Source of the DNA: VAXT01 sp963827725
GTDB taxonomy: Bacteria > Actinomycetota > Thermoleophilia > Gaiellales > Gaiellaceae
Direction of reading: 5' to 3'
Assembly: GCA_963827725.1 (NCBI GenBank)
Contig: CAWHBM010000001.1
Span: 124,001-188,000, forward strand
DNA: 64,000 nt
Below the pieces are notes generated by a model, which was not told the DNA's origin, ran no database searches, and worked only from the letters and a program-made list of their open reading frames with translations. The position numbers and the translations under genes are program-made. Numbering within the stretch: the stretch's first letter is position 1; each line of letters opens with the position of its first letter. This document shows positions 16,629 through 25,786 of this stretch, in pieces.

Positions 16629-18428
16629 GTGGGGGTGATGGGAAGAGATTCCGCCCGTTCGGCGATCGCGCGCCGTCCCGACGCCCTTTCCATGCGCTTC
16701 CTGCCGCTTTGGCTGGGTCTTGCCTGCGGCCTGGCGTCGCTCGCTTACTACGAGCGGTCAGGCTACGACCGCAGGATGCTCCTGCTCTGGTCAGCGAGCC
16801 TTGTCCTGCTCGCCGCGTTCTTTGCGAGCCGGTCGAGATTTTGGCCGCGGATCGAACTGCTCGACGTCGTCTTGCCGGCGGGGCTGGTCGCCGCCATCTC
16901 TCCGCTCTATCTCGCCGTCTTGTACCGCTGGCCGGTGCAGGTCAACTCCGACGAAGTGGAGGTCATGGCGGCTGCGAAGTCGTATGCCGCTCTGACCGGC
17001 GTCGACCCGTTTGGAGTCAGCTGGTACCTCAGCCGGCCCGCGCTCCTCTTCATCGGCTGGGGGAAGCTCGGCGACCTGCTCGGTGGAGTCGACCTCTACC
17101 ACATGCGGCTTCTGCACGCGCTCTGCGGATTGCTCGTGGTCGCCGCGTCGTACGCGCTCCTGAGACAAGTACTTCCTCGCGGCTGGGCCCTCGTCGCGAC
17201 GCTCATCTTCGGCACGTCTCACGCGTTCTTCATGCTCAGCCGGCTCGCGATGCGCGAGAACACGGCCGTCCTCGCCGAGGTCGTTGCGCTTGCACTGCTT
17301 CTCTGGGGCATTCGCTCGAACCACGAGCTGGCGACGTTCCTCGGCGGCCTCGCCGCGGGGCTCGGGTTCTACGTGTACTTCCCGTCCCGGATCGCCTTTC
17401 CGCTCTGGATCCTGTTCCTGGTTGGCCTCGCGCTTCTCTACCGGTCGCGGTTTGCGCGGCGGAGGCTCCTCGTGCACGGGTCGATCGTCGTTGCCGGTGT
17501 CGTCTTGATGGCAGCGCCCATCGTGATCGCCGAATCGAAGATCCCGGAGGGCGGCCAGCAGCCCAACAAGGAGACGCTCCTCTTCTACAAGGAGGCCAGG
17601 GAGGTTCAGCGTGCCTGGGTCTTCAAGGACACCGAGTGGGAGGGGTACAAGCACAACGTCAAAGCGGGCCTGGCGACGTTCAACAGCAAGACCGTGGATC
17701 ACGCGTGGATCTACCCGAACCGGGGCCACGGTTTCGTCGACCCGCTCACCGGCATCCTGCTCTGGCTTGGGGCCGCGACCGTCGGCCTGGCTCTCTGGCG
17801 CCGGCGCGACGACGACGGTGCTTTCCTGATGCTCGGCGGCTTCGTCGCACTCTGGCTGGCCTTTGCGCTCGTGATCAACAAGGCTCCGAACTACACGCGG
17901 CTGCTGATCGCGCTTCCCTTCGTCGCATACCTGGTCACCGAAGCGATTCGCTGGCTCGCCACCAGGTGGAGCTCGGTCCGCTATGCGCCGGTGGCCATCG
18001 CGGGCACGATCGTGACGGCCATCGTGGTCTGGAACGTGGCGATCGCGTGGGATTTCGTCCAGGAAGGACGCGACCTCGGCGAGCCGATCGGGAGCACGGG
18101 GCGCTACGTCCAGTCTCACAGTGACACTCCCGGCCAGGAGTTCTTCGTCACCACTCCCGCCGCGAACGTGGGCGATCTGAGCTACTTCAGCTTCGGCCCC
18201 GCGGAGGGGAGACTTCGGATCTTCGCGGGCAACGACGCTCAGGTGAACAACGCCCTCGACCCGACTCAGCTCGCCAGCTCCTTCAACGGCAGCCCGCCGT
18301 TCGCGCTCTTCATGAGACGCAGGGTCTGGTCGATGGTGGGTCCCTTCCTCGCCGAGAGGTATCCGGAGGGTCGTCTACGCAACGTCGTCCCCGAGGGGAC
18401 CCACGTCGTGTTCGAGGTCCCGCGCTAG
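16629..18428 (+). CDS. GT-C family membrane glycosyltransferase, PMT/ArnT-like (copy 1 of 3)
   Basis: About 599 residues with some 12 membrane helices and a soluble extracytoplasmic C-terminal region of about 110 residues. The first external loop carries 'VQVNSDEVEV' with the acidic pair at about D108-E109, the hallmark catalytic position of PMT_2/ArnT-type enzymes that use polyprenyl-phosphate sugars. 'RLAMRENTAVL' and 'FVDPLTGILLW' are strongly conserved among the three tandem copies. The acceptor is unknown. GTG 16629 is chosen; GTG 16635 and ATG 16638 are close alternatives. This copy is the most divergent of the three. It is divergently oriented from the cytochrome/Cys-rich lipoprotein. 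Confidence 0.85.
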   Translation: MGVMGRDSARSAIARRPDALSMRFLPLWLGLACGLASLAYYERSGYDRRMLLLWSASLVLLAAFFASRSRFWPRIELLDVVLPAGLVAAISPLYLAVLYRWPVQVNSDEVEVMAAAKSYAALTGVDPFGVSWYLSRPALLFIGWGKLGDLLGGVDLYHMRLLHALCGLLVVAASYALLRQVLPRGWALVATLIFGTSHAFFMLSRLAMRENTAVLAEVVALALLLWGIRSNHELATFLGGLAAGLGFYVYFPSRIAFPLWILFLVGLALLYRSRFARRRLLVHGSIVVAGVVLMAAPIVIAESKIPEGGQQPNKETLLFYKEAREVQRAWVFKDTEWEGYKHNVKAGLATFNSKTVDHAWIYPNRGHGFVDPLTGILLWLGAATVGLALWRRRDDDGAFLMLGGFVALWLAFALVINKAPNYTRLLIALPFVAYLVTEAIRWLATRWSSVRYAPVAIAGTIVTAIVVWNVAIAWDFVQEGRDLGEPIGSTGRYVQSHSDTPGQEFFVTTPAANVGDLSYFSFGPAEGRLRIFAGNDAQVNNALDPTQLASSFNGSPPFALFMRRRVWSMVGPFLAERYPEGRLRNVVPEGTHVVFEVPR

Positions 18429-18503
18429 AACCTAGTGCCGGCCGGGTGCGGGAGCCGATTCGGCTAGGCATTTCTTCAACGACTGACTACCCTTGGTCCC
18501 GGC

Positions 18504-20312
18504 GTGGGGGTCATAGGCGGACATACCGCTCGAGAGGCGATCGATGGCTTACGGAGCCGTCCGGCCGCTCGGTTTCTGCCGCATGCAGCTCTCGGAATCG
18601 GGCTTGCGCTCGGCGCGGGAGCGCTTCTCCGCTACGAGGGCTCGGGCTACGGCCGCAGCGTGCTCTCGCTGTGGATCGCCGCTCTCGGCGTCCTGAGCGT
18701 TTTCTTCTGGTCGAGATCTCGATCAGTGCCTCGGATCGCGCGGCTCGACGTCGCGATCTCAGGTGGCCTGGCTTTCCTCTTCGCCCCGCTGTACCTCCAT
18801 GCCCTCGACCGTTGGCCGGTGCAGGTGAACGCGGACGAGGTCGTGGTCACGTCCGTCGCGAGGGACTACGGCGCCCGGGTGGGCGTCGATCCCTTCGGGA
18901 TCAGCAACTATCTCGCGCGTCCTTCGGGTCTTTTCGTGCTCTGGGGAAACTTGGCCGAGCTCTTGGGGGAGGTAGACCTCTACAACGTGCGGGTGCTGCA
19001 TGCCCTCTTCGGGCTGCTCACGATCGCCGCCGCCTATGTCTTGCTCCGCCAGCTCCTTCCGCGGTGGTGGGCCGTCTTTGCCACCGCACTCGTCGGCATC
19101 AATCACGCGTTCCTGATGATCAGCCGCCTGGCGATGCGCGAGAACACCGCTGTGCTCGTTGAAGTCGTCGCGCTCGCCCTGCTCTTCTGGGGCCTCCGGA
19201 AAGATCACGAGCTGGCGACGTTTGCCGGCGGACTCGTGGCCGCCCTCGGTATGTACGTGTACGTGCCGGGGAGAGCGGTTTTTCCGCTCTGGGTGTTCTT
19301 CTTGCTCCTCTGCCTCTTCCTTAGGCGGGATCTCTTTCCCCGGCGGCAGCTTGCACGCCTGGGGGCGATCGCGGCGGCCGGCTTCGTCCTGATGGCGGGC
19401 CCCGTGATGATTGCCGAGTCGAAGATCCCGTCGACGACGAACACGCCTCAGAGCGACGTCCTGTTCATCAACAAGGAGGCTCGTGAGCTCCAGCAGGGCT
19501 GGGTCTTCGCACCCAGCTTCTGGGAGGCCTACAAGACGAACATCTCGCACGGTCTCGGCGCCTTCAACAACAACGAGGAGGACAACGCGTGGATTTACAA
19601 GCACCCCGGTCACGGCTTCGTCGATCCGCTGACCGGGATCCTGCTCTGGCTCGGGGTCGGTGTCGTCGCGGTCGGCCTCGTGCGGCGACGCCGGCGAGAC
19701 CTTGCTGCCCTGCTCGTTCTGGGCAGTTTCGTCGTCCTCTACCTCTCGTTTGCATTCCTGATCAACAAGGCTCCGTCCTATCCCCGAATGCTGATCATTC
19801 TTCCCTTCGTCGCCTACCTGGTGACGGAAGGGGTTCGCTGGCTCGCCGACAGGTGGCGGACGGTTCGTCTTGGCTCTGTCCTGGTGACAGCCGGGCTCCT
19901 GTCCGCGATCGTCGTCTGGAACGCCTCGATCGCCTGGGACTTCATCCAGGACGGGCGCAAGCACGGCGAGCCGATCGGCAGCACAGCGAACTACGTGAAG
20001 GCGCATCGAGACGTCCCCGGTCAGCGCTTCTACTTCGCGAACCAGGACACCAACGGATCCTTGAGGTACTACGAGTGGGGCGATCCGGACTCCCGAATCG
20101 CGCTATCGGTCCGCGATAGCTCTCAACTCGGCGGAACGATCGATCCGTCGGCTCTCTCCGGCTTCGAGGCGAGCCCCCCGTTCGCGCTCTTTATGAGGCG
20201 GGGCGCGTGGAACAGCGGGTCGAGCTATCTCGTGGACAGGTATCCGCAGGGTCGGCTCCGCAACGTCATGCCGGACGGAACGCGGGTCGTCCTCGAGGTC
20301 CCAGCTTCGTAG
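18504..20312 (+). CDS. GT-C family membrane glycosyltransferase, PMT/ArnT-like (copy 2 of 3)
   Basis: 602 residues with the same plan as its neighbours: about 12 helices, 'VQVNADEVVV' in the first external loop (D111-E112), 'RLAMRENTAVLVEVVALALL', 'FVDPLTGILLW', and a C-terminal external domain ending 'RYPQGRLRNVMPDGTRVV'. It is much closer to copy 3 than to copy 1, so it likely arose by a recent tandem duplication. GTG start in the context GTGggggtcat mirrors the start of copy 1 (GTGggggtgat). A hairpin-like CCTAG...CTAGG lies between copies 1 and 2 at about 18430-18470. Confidence 0.85.
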   Translation: MGVIGGHTAREAIDGLRSRPAARFLPHAALGIGLALGAGALLRYEGSGYGRSVLSLWIAALGVLSVFFWSRSRSVPRIARLDVAISGGLAFLFAPLYLHALDRWPVQVNADEVVVTSVARDYGARVGVDPFGISNYLARPSGLFVLWGNLAELLGEVDLYNVRVLHALFGLLTIAAAYVLLRQLLPRWWAVFATALVGINHAFLMISRLAMRENTAVLVEVVALALLFWGLRKDHELATFAGGLVAALGMYVYVPGRAVFPLWVFFLLLCLFLRRDLFPRRQLARLGAIAAAGFVLMAGPVMIAESKIPSTTNTPQSDVLFINKEARELQQGWVFAPSFWEAYKTNISHGLGAFNNNEEDNAWIYKHPGHGFVDPLTGILLWLGVGVVAVGLVRRRRRDLAALLVLGSFVVLYLSFAFLINKAPSYPRMLIILPFVAYLVTEGVRWLADRWRTVRLGSVLVTAGLLSAIVVWNASIAWDFIQDGRKHGEPIGSTANYVKAHRDVPGQRFYFANQDTNGSLRYYEWGDPDSRIALSVRDSSQLGGTIDPSALSGFEASPPFALFMRRGAWNSGSSYLVDRYPQGRLRNVMPDGTRVVLEVPAS

Positions 20313-20323
20313 GTCTGGGGAGC

Positions 20324-22069
20324 TTGCCCGCCGTTCGTCTGCAGACCGCAGGCCTTGGAGTCGGCCTCGCGCTCGGAGCGGCGGCGCTCCTGCGCTACTA
20401 CAGCTCGGGCTACGGCGGCGGCATGCTCGTCCTGTGGCTGGCCGCCCTCGCGGCCCTGAGCGTCTGCTTCTGGTCGAGATCCAGGTCAGTGCCTCGGATC
20501 GCGCGGCTCGACATCGCGATCTCGATTGGGCTGGCTCTCGTCTTCTCGCCGCTGTACCTCATGGCCCTCTTCAGGTGGCCTGCTCAGGTGGATTCCGACG
20601 AGATCGTGATCACATCGGTGATCAAGGAGTACGGCGCGGCCTCCGGCGTCGATCCATTCGGGGTCAGCAACTATCTCGCCCGCCCGTCGGGTCTCTTCGT
20701 TCTCTGGGGGAACCTGGCCGAGCTCATGGGCGGCGTCGATCTCTACAACGTGCGCGTGCTGCACGGCCTCTTCGGCCTGCTTACGATCGCCGCTACGTAC
20801 GCGCTGCTCCGTCTCTTGCTCCCACGAGGCTGGGCCGTCTTCGCCACGGTGCTCGTCGGAACAAATCACGCCAGCTGGATGATCAGCCGGATGGCGATCC
20901 ATGACAACACCGCCGTGCTCGTCGAGGTCGTCGCGCTCGCCCTGCTCTTTTGGGGCCTCCGGAAAGATCACGAGCTGGCGACGTTTGCCGGTGGATTCGT
21001 GGCCGCCATCGGCATGTACGTGTACGTGCCGGGGAGAGCGGTCTTTCCACTCTGGGTGCTGTTCCTGGTCCTCTGCGCCTTCGTCCGGCGGGATCGGTTC
21101 CCGCGTCGGCAGCTCGTGCGGCTCGGAGCGATCGCAGCGGCGGGCTTCGTCCTGATGGCTGGACCATTGCTGATCGCCGAGTCCAAGATCCCAGCGACCG
21201 ACAGTCCTCAGAGCGATGTCCTGCTAGTCCACGCGGAGGCTCGTGAGTTCCAGAGGGCATGGATCTCCGCGGACAGCGTTTGGGAGGGCTACAAGACGAA
21301 CGTGGTGCACGGCCTCGGCGCTTTCAACAACAACGAGCTCGACAACTCCTGGATCTACGAGAACCCTGGCCATAGCTTCGTCGACCCGCTGACCGGGATC
21401 CTGCTCTGGGTCGGAGCCGGTGTCGTGACGGTCGGCCTCGTGCGGCGCCACCGACGAGATCTCGCGTCGCTGCTCGCCCTGAGCAGCTTCGTCGCCCTAT
21501 GGCTCTCCCTTGCATTTCTGGTCAACAAGGCGCCTGCGTACACCCGGATGCTGATCATCCTCCCCTTCGTCGCCTACCTGGTGGCCGAAGGAGCTCGCTG
21601 GCTGGCTGGGAGATGGTCCACGGTCCGCTTCGGCCCGGCGCTGGTGACGGGCGGGATCATCTCCGCGGTTGTCGTCTGGAACGCCGCGATCGCCTGGGAC
21701 TTCATCCAGGAAGGGCGCAAGCATGGTGAGCCAATCGGGAGCACTGCGCGCTACGTGGACGCCCATCGAGACATCCCGGGCCAGCGGTTCTACTTCGTCA
21801 ACCAGGACGACAGCGACAGTTTCAGGTACTACGTCTGGGGCGAGACCGACTACCGGATTGCGCTCTTCGTCCGCGATCGATCTCAGCTGGGCGGCACGAT
21901 CGAACCGGGGAGCCTTTTGGCTTTCACCGCGCGACCGCCGTTCGCGCTCTTCATGAGGCGCGGCGCATGGAGATTCGGGGGGGCCGTTCTCGCCGACAGG
22001 TATCCGCTGGGCCGCCTGCGCAACGTCACGCCGGACGGCACGCGCGTCGTCCTCGAGGTTCCCGGCTAG
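20324..22069 (+). CDS. GT-C family membrane glycosyltransferase, PMT/ArnT-like (copy 3 of 3)
   Basis: About 581 residues, paralogous to the two genes upstream, with 'AQVDSDEIVI' in the catalytic loop. One notable change is 'RMAIHDNTAVL' where copies 1 and 2 have 'RLAMRENTAVL'. The best start is TTG 20324, 12 nt after the stop of copy 2 with GGGGAG very close before it. Upstream in-frame starts lie inside copy 2 and add unrelated sequence. It ends sharing bases with the stop of the convergent cytochrome/Cys-rich lipoprotein (stops at 22067-22069 and 22066-22068). Confidence 0.83.
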   Translation: MPAVRLQTAGLGVGLALGAAALLRYYSSGYGGGMLVLWLAALAALSVCFWSRSRSVPRIARLDIAISIGLALVFSPLYLMALFRWPAQVDSDEIVITSVIKEYGAASGVDPFGVSNYLARPSGLFVLWGNLAELMGGVDLYNVRVLHGLFGLLTIAATYALLRLLLPRGWAVFATVLVGTNHASWMISRMAIHDNTAVLVEVVALALLFWGLRKDHELATFAGGFVAAIGMYVYVPGRAVFPLWVLFLVLCAFVRRDRFPRRQLVRLGAIAAAGFVLMAGPLLIAESKIPATDSPQSDVLLVHAEAREFQRAWISADSVWEGYKTNVVHGLGAFNNNELDNSWIYENPGHSFVDPLTGILLWVGAGVVTVGLVRRHRRDLASLLALSSFVALWLSLAFLVNKAPAYTRMLIILPFVAYLVAEGARWLAGRWSTVRFGPALVTGGIISAVVVWNAAIAWDFIQEGRKHGEPIGSTARYVDAHRDIPGQRFYFVNQDDSDSFRYYVWGETDYRIALFVRDRSQLGGTIEPGSLLAFTARPPFALFMRRGAWRFGGAVLADRYPLGRLRNVTPDGTRVVLEVPG

Positions 22070-23472
22070 AACCGGGCGCCGGCGCCGTCGAGACAGTCCT
22101 GGAGGTCGCGGCCCTTTGCGAACTCCTCGCAGGCGGCGGTCTTGCCGGGGACGTCCGCATGCTGTGTCCCGAGAATCGAGCCGACCCCGAAGAAGCAGCG
22201 TGAGCGGAACTTCTGCTGCACGGCCTCGCAGAGCTCCTTCGCCCCGAAGTCTCGCGAGTTGTTGTTGAGGATGTCACGAGCCGCGCCGTACAGGCACGAC
22301 TCCTGTCCGCTTCCCGCCATGGCACAGAGCTCACGGATTCGATCGGGGTTCTGCACGGCGGTCCCCGAGACGTCGCGCCCGTAGGACTCGAAGCACGTCT
22401 CCACCCACGCGGGCTCGCTCTTGCGGCACCAGTCCGCCGTCTTGACCCAGTCTCCCCCGACGTTCGGGAGGATGTGGGAGGTCACGAGCAGATAGCAATA
22501 GAGCTTGTCGCGCCGCTCGACGAGCTTGGTGTTGCAGGGGTAGAGAAGCTTCGTGTTGCTCAACCACGTCGTCTTGAGGCCGAACGACGAGCTCTGGTTC
22601 TCCATGAAGACGCCACCGCTGCAGGCCACCTTGTCGAACTCGGTGTTCAGCTGGTGGCAGTAGTCGAGGGCCTTCGGGAGATCGAGGCTCGTGTACAGCA
22701 TCAGCCCGTGACCGAGGCCGTGGTCGCACTGGTAGTAGATGAATGCGTTCGACTTGATCTCGTCGTCCTCGCACGCCGACGCTGCGACGGCACCGACCTC
22801 GTCGGCACTGACGCCGGCGAGCTTCCACTGCAGCAGGCCGTGGTAGTAACCCGAGCCGCAGGTCGCGTCGCCGTCGGCGAACGCCTTTCCGACGTCGCCC
22901 TCGAAGTGGAGCAGCCCGCCCGCCCCGATCTTGTGGGCGATTGGATGGCAGCCGCCCTGGACGACGGGATCCGTGCTCGAAAGCTCGGCGAGCTTCTCGA
23001 GCGCGGCTTTCGGGCCCTCGTCGTATGCGAGATTGCCGAACGCCTGCTGGAAGCAGGCTCCGTCGCCGGTGCAGTCCTCGACCTTCTTGTCGTCGGGCTC
23101 GAAGGAGATCTTGCCGGCCTGGCCGGACCCGGCTGCGGTCGCGACGAAGCCTGCGACCTGGTCGATCTCGGCCGCGCTCAGCTTGTCGGCGAACGAGGGC
23201 ATGCCGTTGCCCCCCGTCCGTACCTGCTCGGCGACGCGCTCCTTGTTCGGCTTCGTCTCGTCGAGGTTCGGCCCCACGGTTCCGGTCGCTTCCGCGGCCG
23301 CCATCGTGTGGCAGTTGCCGCAGCCGGATTCGGCGAAGATCTTCGCGCCCGGCGATCCGCCGCCGTCTCCGTCTCCGTCGCTGTCCGAGCTTCCGCCGCC
23401 GCAGCCGGCCATCGCCAGCGCGAGGAAGGCAAGCGCGAGGGCAATCGGTGCGAGGCGCTGCATGCCGAACAT
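22066..23472 (-). CDS. Lipoprotein with cytochrome c domain fused to an 18-Cys/His-rich domain (copy B)
   Basis: 468 residues, full-length paralogue of copy A at 15141-16538. Lipobox 'LAMAGC' (Cys24), Ser/Asp/Gly linker, 'CGNCH' heme motif at about 51-55, 'NGMPSFADKL' axial-Met region. The unknown domain contains 'GCHPIAHKIGAGG', 'SGYYHG', 'QCDHGLGHG' and 'ACSGGVFMEN'. Counting after the heme motif gives 18 cysteines, in the same order and similar spacing as copy A. ATG 23463 ('MQRLAP') is an equally good start. The gene faces the third glycosyltransferase and is divergent from the GT2 gene. Confidence 0.8.
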   Translation of the reverse strand: MFGMQRLAPIALALAFLALAMAGCGGGSSDSDGDGDGGGSPGAKIFAESGCGNCHTMAAAEATGTVGPNLDETKPNKERVAEQVRTGGNGMPSFADKLSAAEIDQVAGFVATAAGSGQAGKISFEPDDKKVEDCTGDGACFQQAFGNLAYDEGPKAALEKLAELSSTDPVVQGGCHPIAHKIGAGGLLHFEGDVGKAFADGDATCGSGYYHGLLQWKLAGVSADEVGAVAASACEDDEIKSNAFIYYQCDHGLGHGLMLYTSLDLPKALDYCHQLNTEFDKVACSGGVFMENQSSSFGLKTTWLSNTKLLYPCNTKLVERRDKLYCYLLVTSHILPNVGGDWVKTADWCRKSEPAWVETCFESYGRDVSGTAVQNPDRIRELCAMAGSGQESCLYGAARDILNNNSRDFGAKELCEAVQQKFRSRCFFGVGSILGTQHADVPGKTAACEEFAKGRDLQDCLDGAGARF

Positions 23473-23553
23473 TGAAGCGCAAAGGCCAGCCGGAGCGAAG
23501 CCTGTACCGACTCTTTGGGAGGTTTGACGGCCCGCAGCTTCAATATGAGCTGA

Positions 23554-24513
23554 ATGGACAACGAGAGACCCCCCGAGTATTCGCTCGTCGTCCCGGTCTA
23601 CAACGAGGAAGAGACGCTCCCCGAGCTGCTGCGCCGACTCGCACTCCTGCTCGGAAAGATGGACGGCGAATGCGAGGTCATTCTCGTGGACGACGGCAGC
23701 AGCGACCGCGGTTACGAGCTCATGGCGGAGACACGCGAGAAGGATCCCCGCTTCAAGCTGCTCCGCCTGTCACGGAACTTCGGCCATCAGATCGCGGTCA
23801 CCGCGGGCCTCGACGCAGCCTCGGGCAACGCCGTGATCGTCATGGATGCGGACCTCCAGGATCCGCCCGAGGTCGCGCTCGACCTGGCGGCGCGCTGGCG
23901 GGAAGGATTCGACGTCGTCTACGCCATTCGCGAGGAGAGGCGTGGCGAGAGCCCCTTCAAGCGCGCGACCGCGAAGCTGTTCTACCGCACCTTCCGCCGC
24001 ATGACCGACGTCGATGTGCCGCTCGACGTCGGCGATTTCCGACTCGTCGATCGCCGCGCGCTCGACGCGTTCAGGTCGATGCGCGAGTCGAACCGCTACG
24101 TGCGCGGCATGTTCAGCTGGATCGGATTTCGGCAAACGGGCGTCCCGTTTCGCCGTGAGGAGCGCTTCGCCGGGGAGACGAAGTACCCGCTCGGCAAGAT
24201 GGTGAAGTTCGCCACGGACGGGATCGTGAGCTTCTCCGCGGCCCCACTGCGACTGGCGCTGAAGCTCGGGTTCGCGGTTGCCGGCCTCTCGTTCCTCATG
24301 GGAGCGGTGTTCCTGGTCTCGAAGATCCTCGGGCTGTACTCGGTCCCGGGCCTCGCGTCGGTCGCCGTCTTCGTCGCGTTCCTCGGCGGGATCCAGCTGT
24401 TCCTGCTCGGGATCGTCGGTGAGTACATCGCGCGGATCCACGACGAGGTCAAGGGGCGGCCTCTCTATCTCGTCAGAGACGCGCAAGGGCTCGAGCCCCC
24501 GCAAGTACGATAG
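23554..24513 (+). CDS. GT2 polyprenyl-phosphate sugar synthase (GtrB/ArnC/DPM1-like)
   Basis: 319 residues. The GT-A domain starts 'SLVVPVYNEEETL', has 'VILVDDGSSD', 'LSRNFGHQIAVTAGLD' and the metal-binding 'MDADLQDPP', followed by 'VGDFRLVDRRAL'. Two C-terminal membrane helices follow ('LGFAVAGLSFLMGAVFLV' and 'VAVFVAFLGGIQLFLLGI'), ending 'GEYIARIHDEVKGRPLYLV'. This is the architecture of enzymes that load a sugar onto undecaprenyl phosphate. That lipid-linked sugar is the donor class used by GT-C enzymes such as the three just upstream, so a common pathway is likely though not proven. Confidence 0.92.
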   Translation: MDNERPPEYSLVVPVYNEEETLPELLRRLALLLGKMDGECEVILVDDGSSDRGYELMAETREKDPRFKLLRLSRNFGHQIAVTAGLDAASGNAVIVMDADLQDPPEVALDLAARWREGFDVVYAIREERRGESPFKRATAKLFYRTFRRMTDVDVPLDVGDFRLVDRRALDAFRSMRESNRYVRGMFSWIGFRQTGVPFRREERFAGETKYPLGKMVKFATDGIVSFSAAPLRLALKLGFAVAGLSFLMGAVFLVSKILGLYSVPGLASVAVFVAFLGGIQLFLLGIVGEYIARIHDEVKGRPLYLVRDAQGLEPPQVR

Positions 24514-24517
24514 GCAC

Positions 24518-25762
24518 GTGGCCGTGACGAGCCCGCCCAAGCTCGACGCGCGAAAGCTTCGCGCCGACTTTCCGATCTTCCAGCAGCAGATCCACGGAAA
24601 GCCGCTCGCCTACCTCGACTCGGCAGCGACGGCTCAGAAGCCCCGGCAGGTGCTCGATGCCGTCCGCGACTTCTACGAGACCTCGTACGCGAACGTCCAC
24701 AGAGGTGTCTACGAGCTCTCCGAGCGGGCTACCGCGGCGTACGAGGGTGCGCGGCAGACGCTCGCGGAGTTCGTCAACGCGCCCTCCTCGAAGGAGATCA
24801 TCTTCACGCGGAATGCGACCGAGAGCCTGAACCTCGTCGCCTACGCCTGGGGCCTCCACAACCTGGGCCCGGGCGACATCGTCGTCGTGACGGAGCTCGA
24901 GCATCACTCGAACTTCGTCCCCTGGCAGTACATCGCGGGCAGGGCAGGCGCCGAGTTCCGGATGCTCCCTCTCGACGACCACGGCGAGCTCGATCTGGGC
25001 GATCTCGAGGCCGTCGGAGCGGACGGGACGGTCCGGGTCGTCGCGGCGAACCTCGTCTCGAACTCGCTCGGCACCGTGAATCCCGTCGAGCGGCTGGCCG
25101 GCTGGGCGCACGCCCGTGGCGCGATCATGGTTGTCGACGCGGCTCAGGCCGCCCCGCACCGGGCGATCGACGTGCAAGCGCTGGGCTGCGACTTCCTGGC
25201 GTTCTCGTCGCACAAGCTGTGCGGGCCCACGAGCGTCGGTGCGCTCTGGGGCAAGAAGGAGCTGCTCGACGCGATGGAGCCCTTCAACCTCGGCGGGCAC
25301 ATGATTCGAGCGGTGCGTGCCGACACGACGACGTGGGGCGAGGTGCCGGCGAAGTTCGAGGCGGGAACGCAGCCGATCGCCGAGGCCGTGGGCTTCGGCG
25401 CCGCGGTCGAGTACATCTCCGCGGCGGGGCTCGAGGCGATCGAACAGCACGAGCACGAGCTCGTCACCTACGCGCTCGAACGGCTTGCCGACATCCCCGA
25501 GATCAAGCTCTACGGCCCGCCACCCGAGCGCCGCGCGGGGATCGTCTCGTTCAACCTCGGCGACATCCATCCCCACGACGTCGCCCAGGTTCTCGACATG
25601 GAAGGCGTCGCGATTCGAGCGGGTCACCATTGCTGCCAGCCGTTGATGCAAAAGCTCGGCGTCGCGGCGACGAACCGCGCGAGCTTCTACCTCTACACGC
25701 TGCCCGACGAGGTCGATCGGCTCGTGGACGGCTTGCACAAAGCGCGCAAGGTCTTTGCGTAA
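24518..25762 (+). CDS. sufS: Cysteine desulfurase SufS
   Basis: 414 residues of a PLP-dependent desulfurase that supplies sulfur to the SUF scaffold. It has 'YLDSAATAQKP' at the N-terminus, 'ELEHHSNFVPW', PLP-lysine 'SSHKLCGPTSVGALWG', 'RADTTTWGEVPAKFEAGTQ' and the active-site cysteine loop 'RAGHHCCQPLM'. Two adjacent Cys occur at the active site, where many family members have Cys-Ala. GTG 24518 lies 4 nt after the GT2 stop; a second GTG lies two codons on. sufU follows by 24 nt. Confidence 0.96.
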   Translation: MAVTSPPKLDARKLRADFPIFQQQIHGKPLAYLDSAATAQKPRQVLDAVRDFYETSYANVHRGVYELSERATAAYEGARQTLAEFVNAPSSKEIIFTRNATESLNLVAYAWGLHNLGPGDIVVVTELEHHSNFVPWQYIAGRAGAEFRMLPLDDHGELDLGDLEAVGADGTVRVVAANLVSNSLGTVNPVERLAGWAHARGAIMVVDAAQAAPHRAIDVQALGCDFLAFSSHKLCGPTSVGALWGKKELLDAMEPFNLGGHMIRAVRADTTTWGEVPAKFEAGTQPIAEAVGFGAAVEYISAAGLEAIEQHEHELVTYALERLADIPEIKLYGPPPERRAGIVSFNLGDIHPHDVAQVLDMEGVAIRAGHHCCQPLMQKLGVAATNRASFYLYTLPDEVDRLVDGLHKARKVFA

Positions 25763-25786
25763 GGCCGAGCGGGTACGCTCAGAGTC

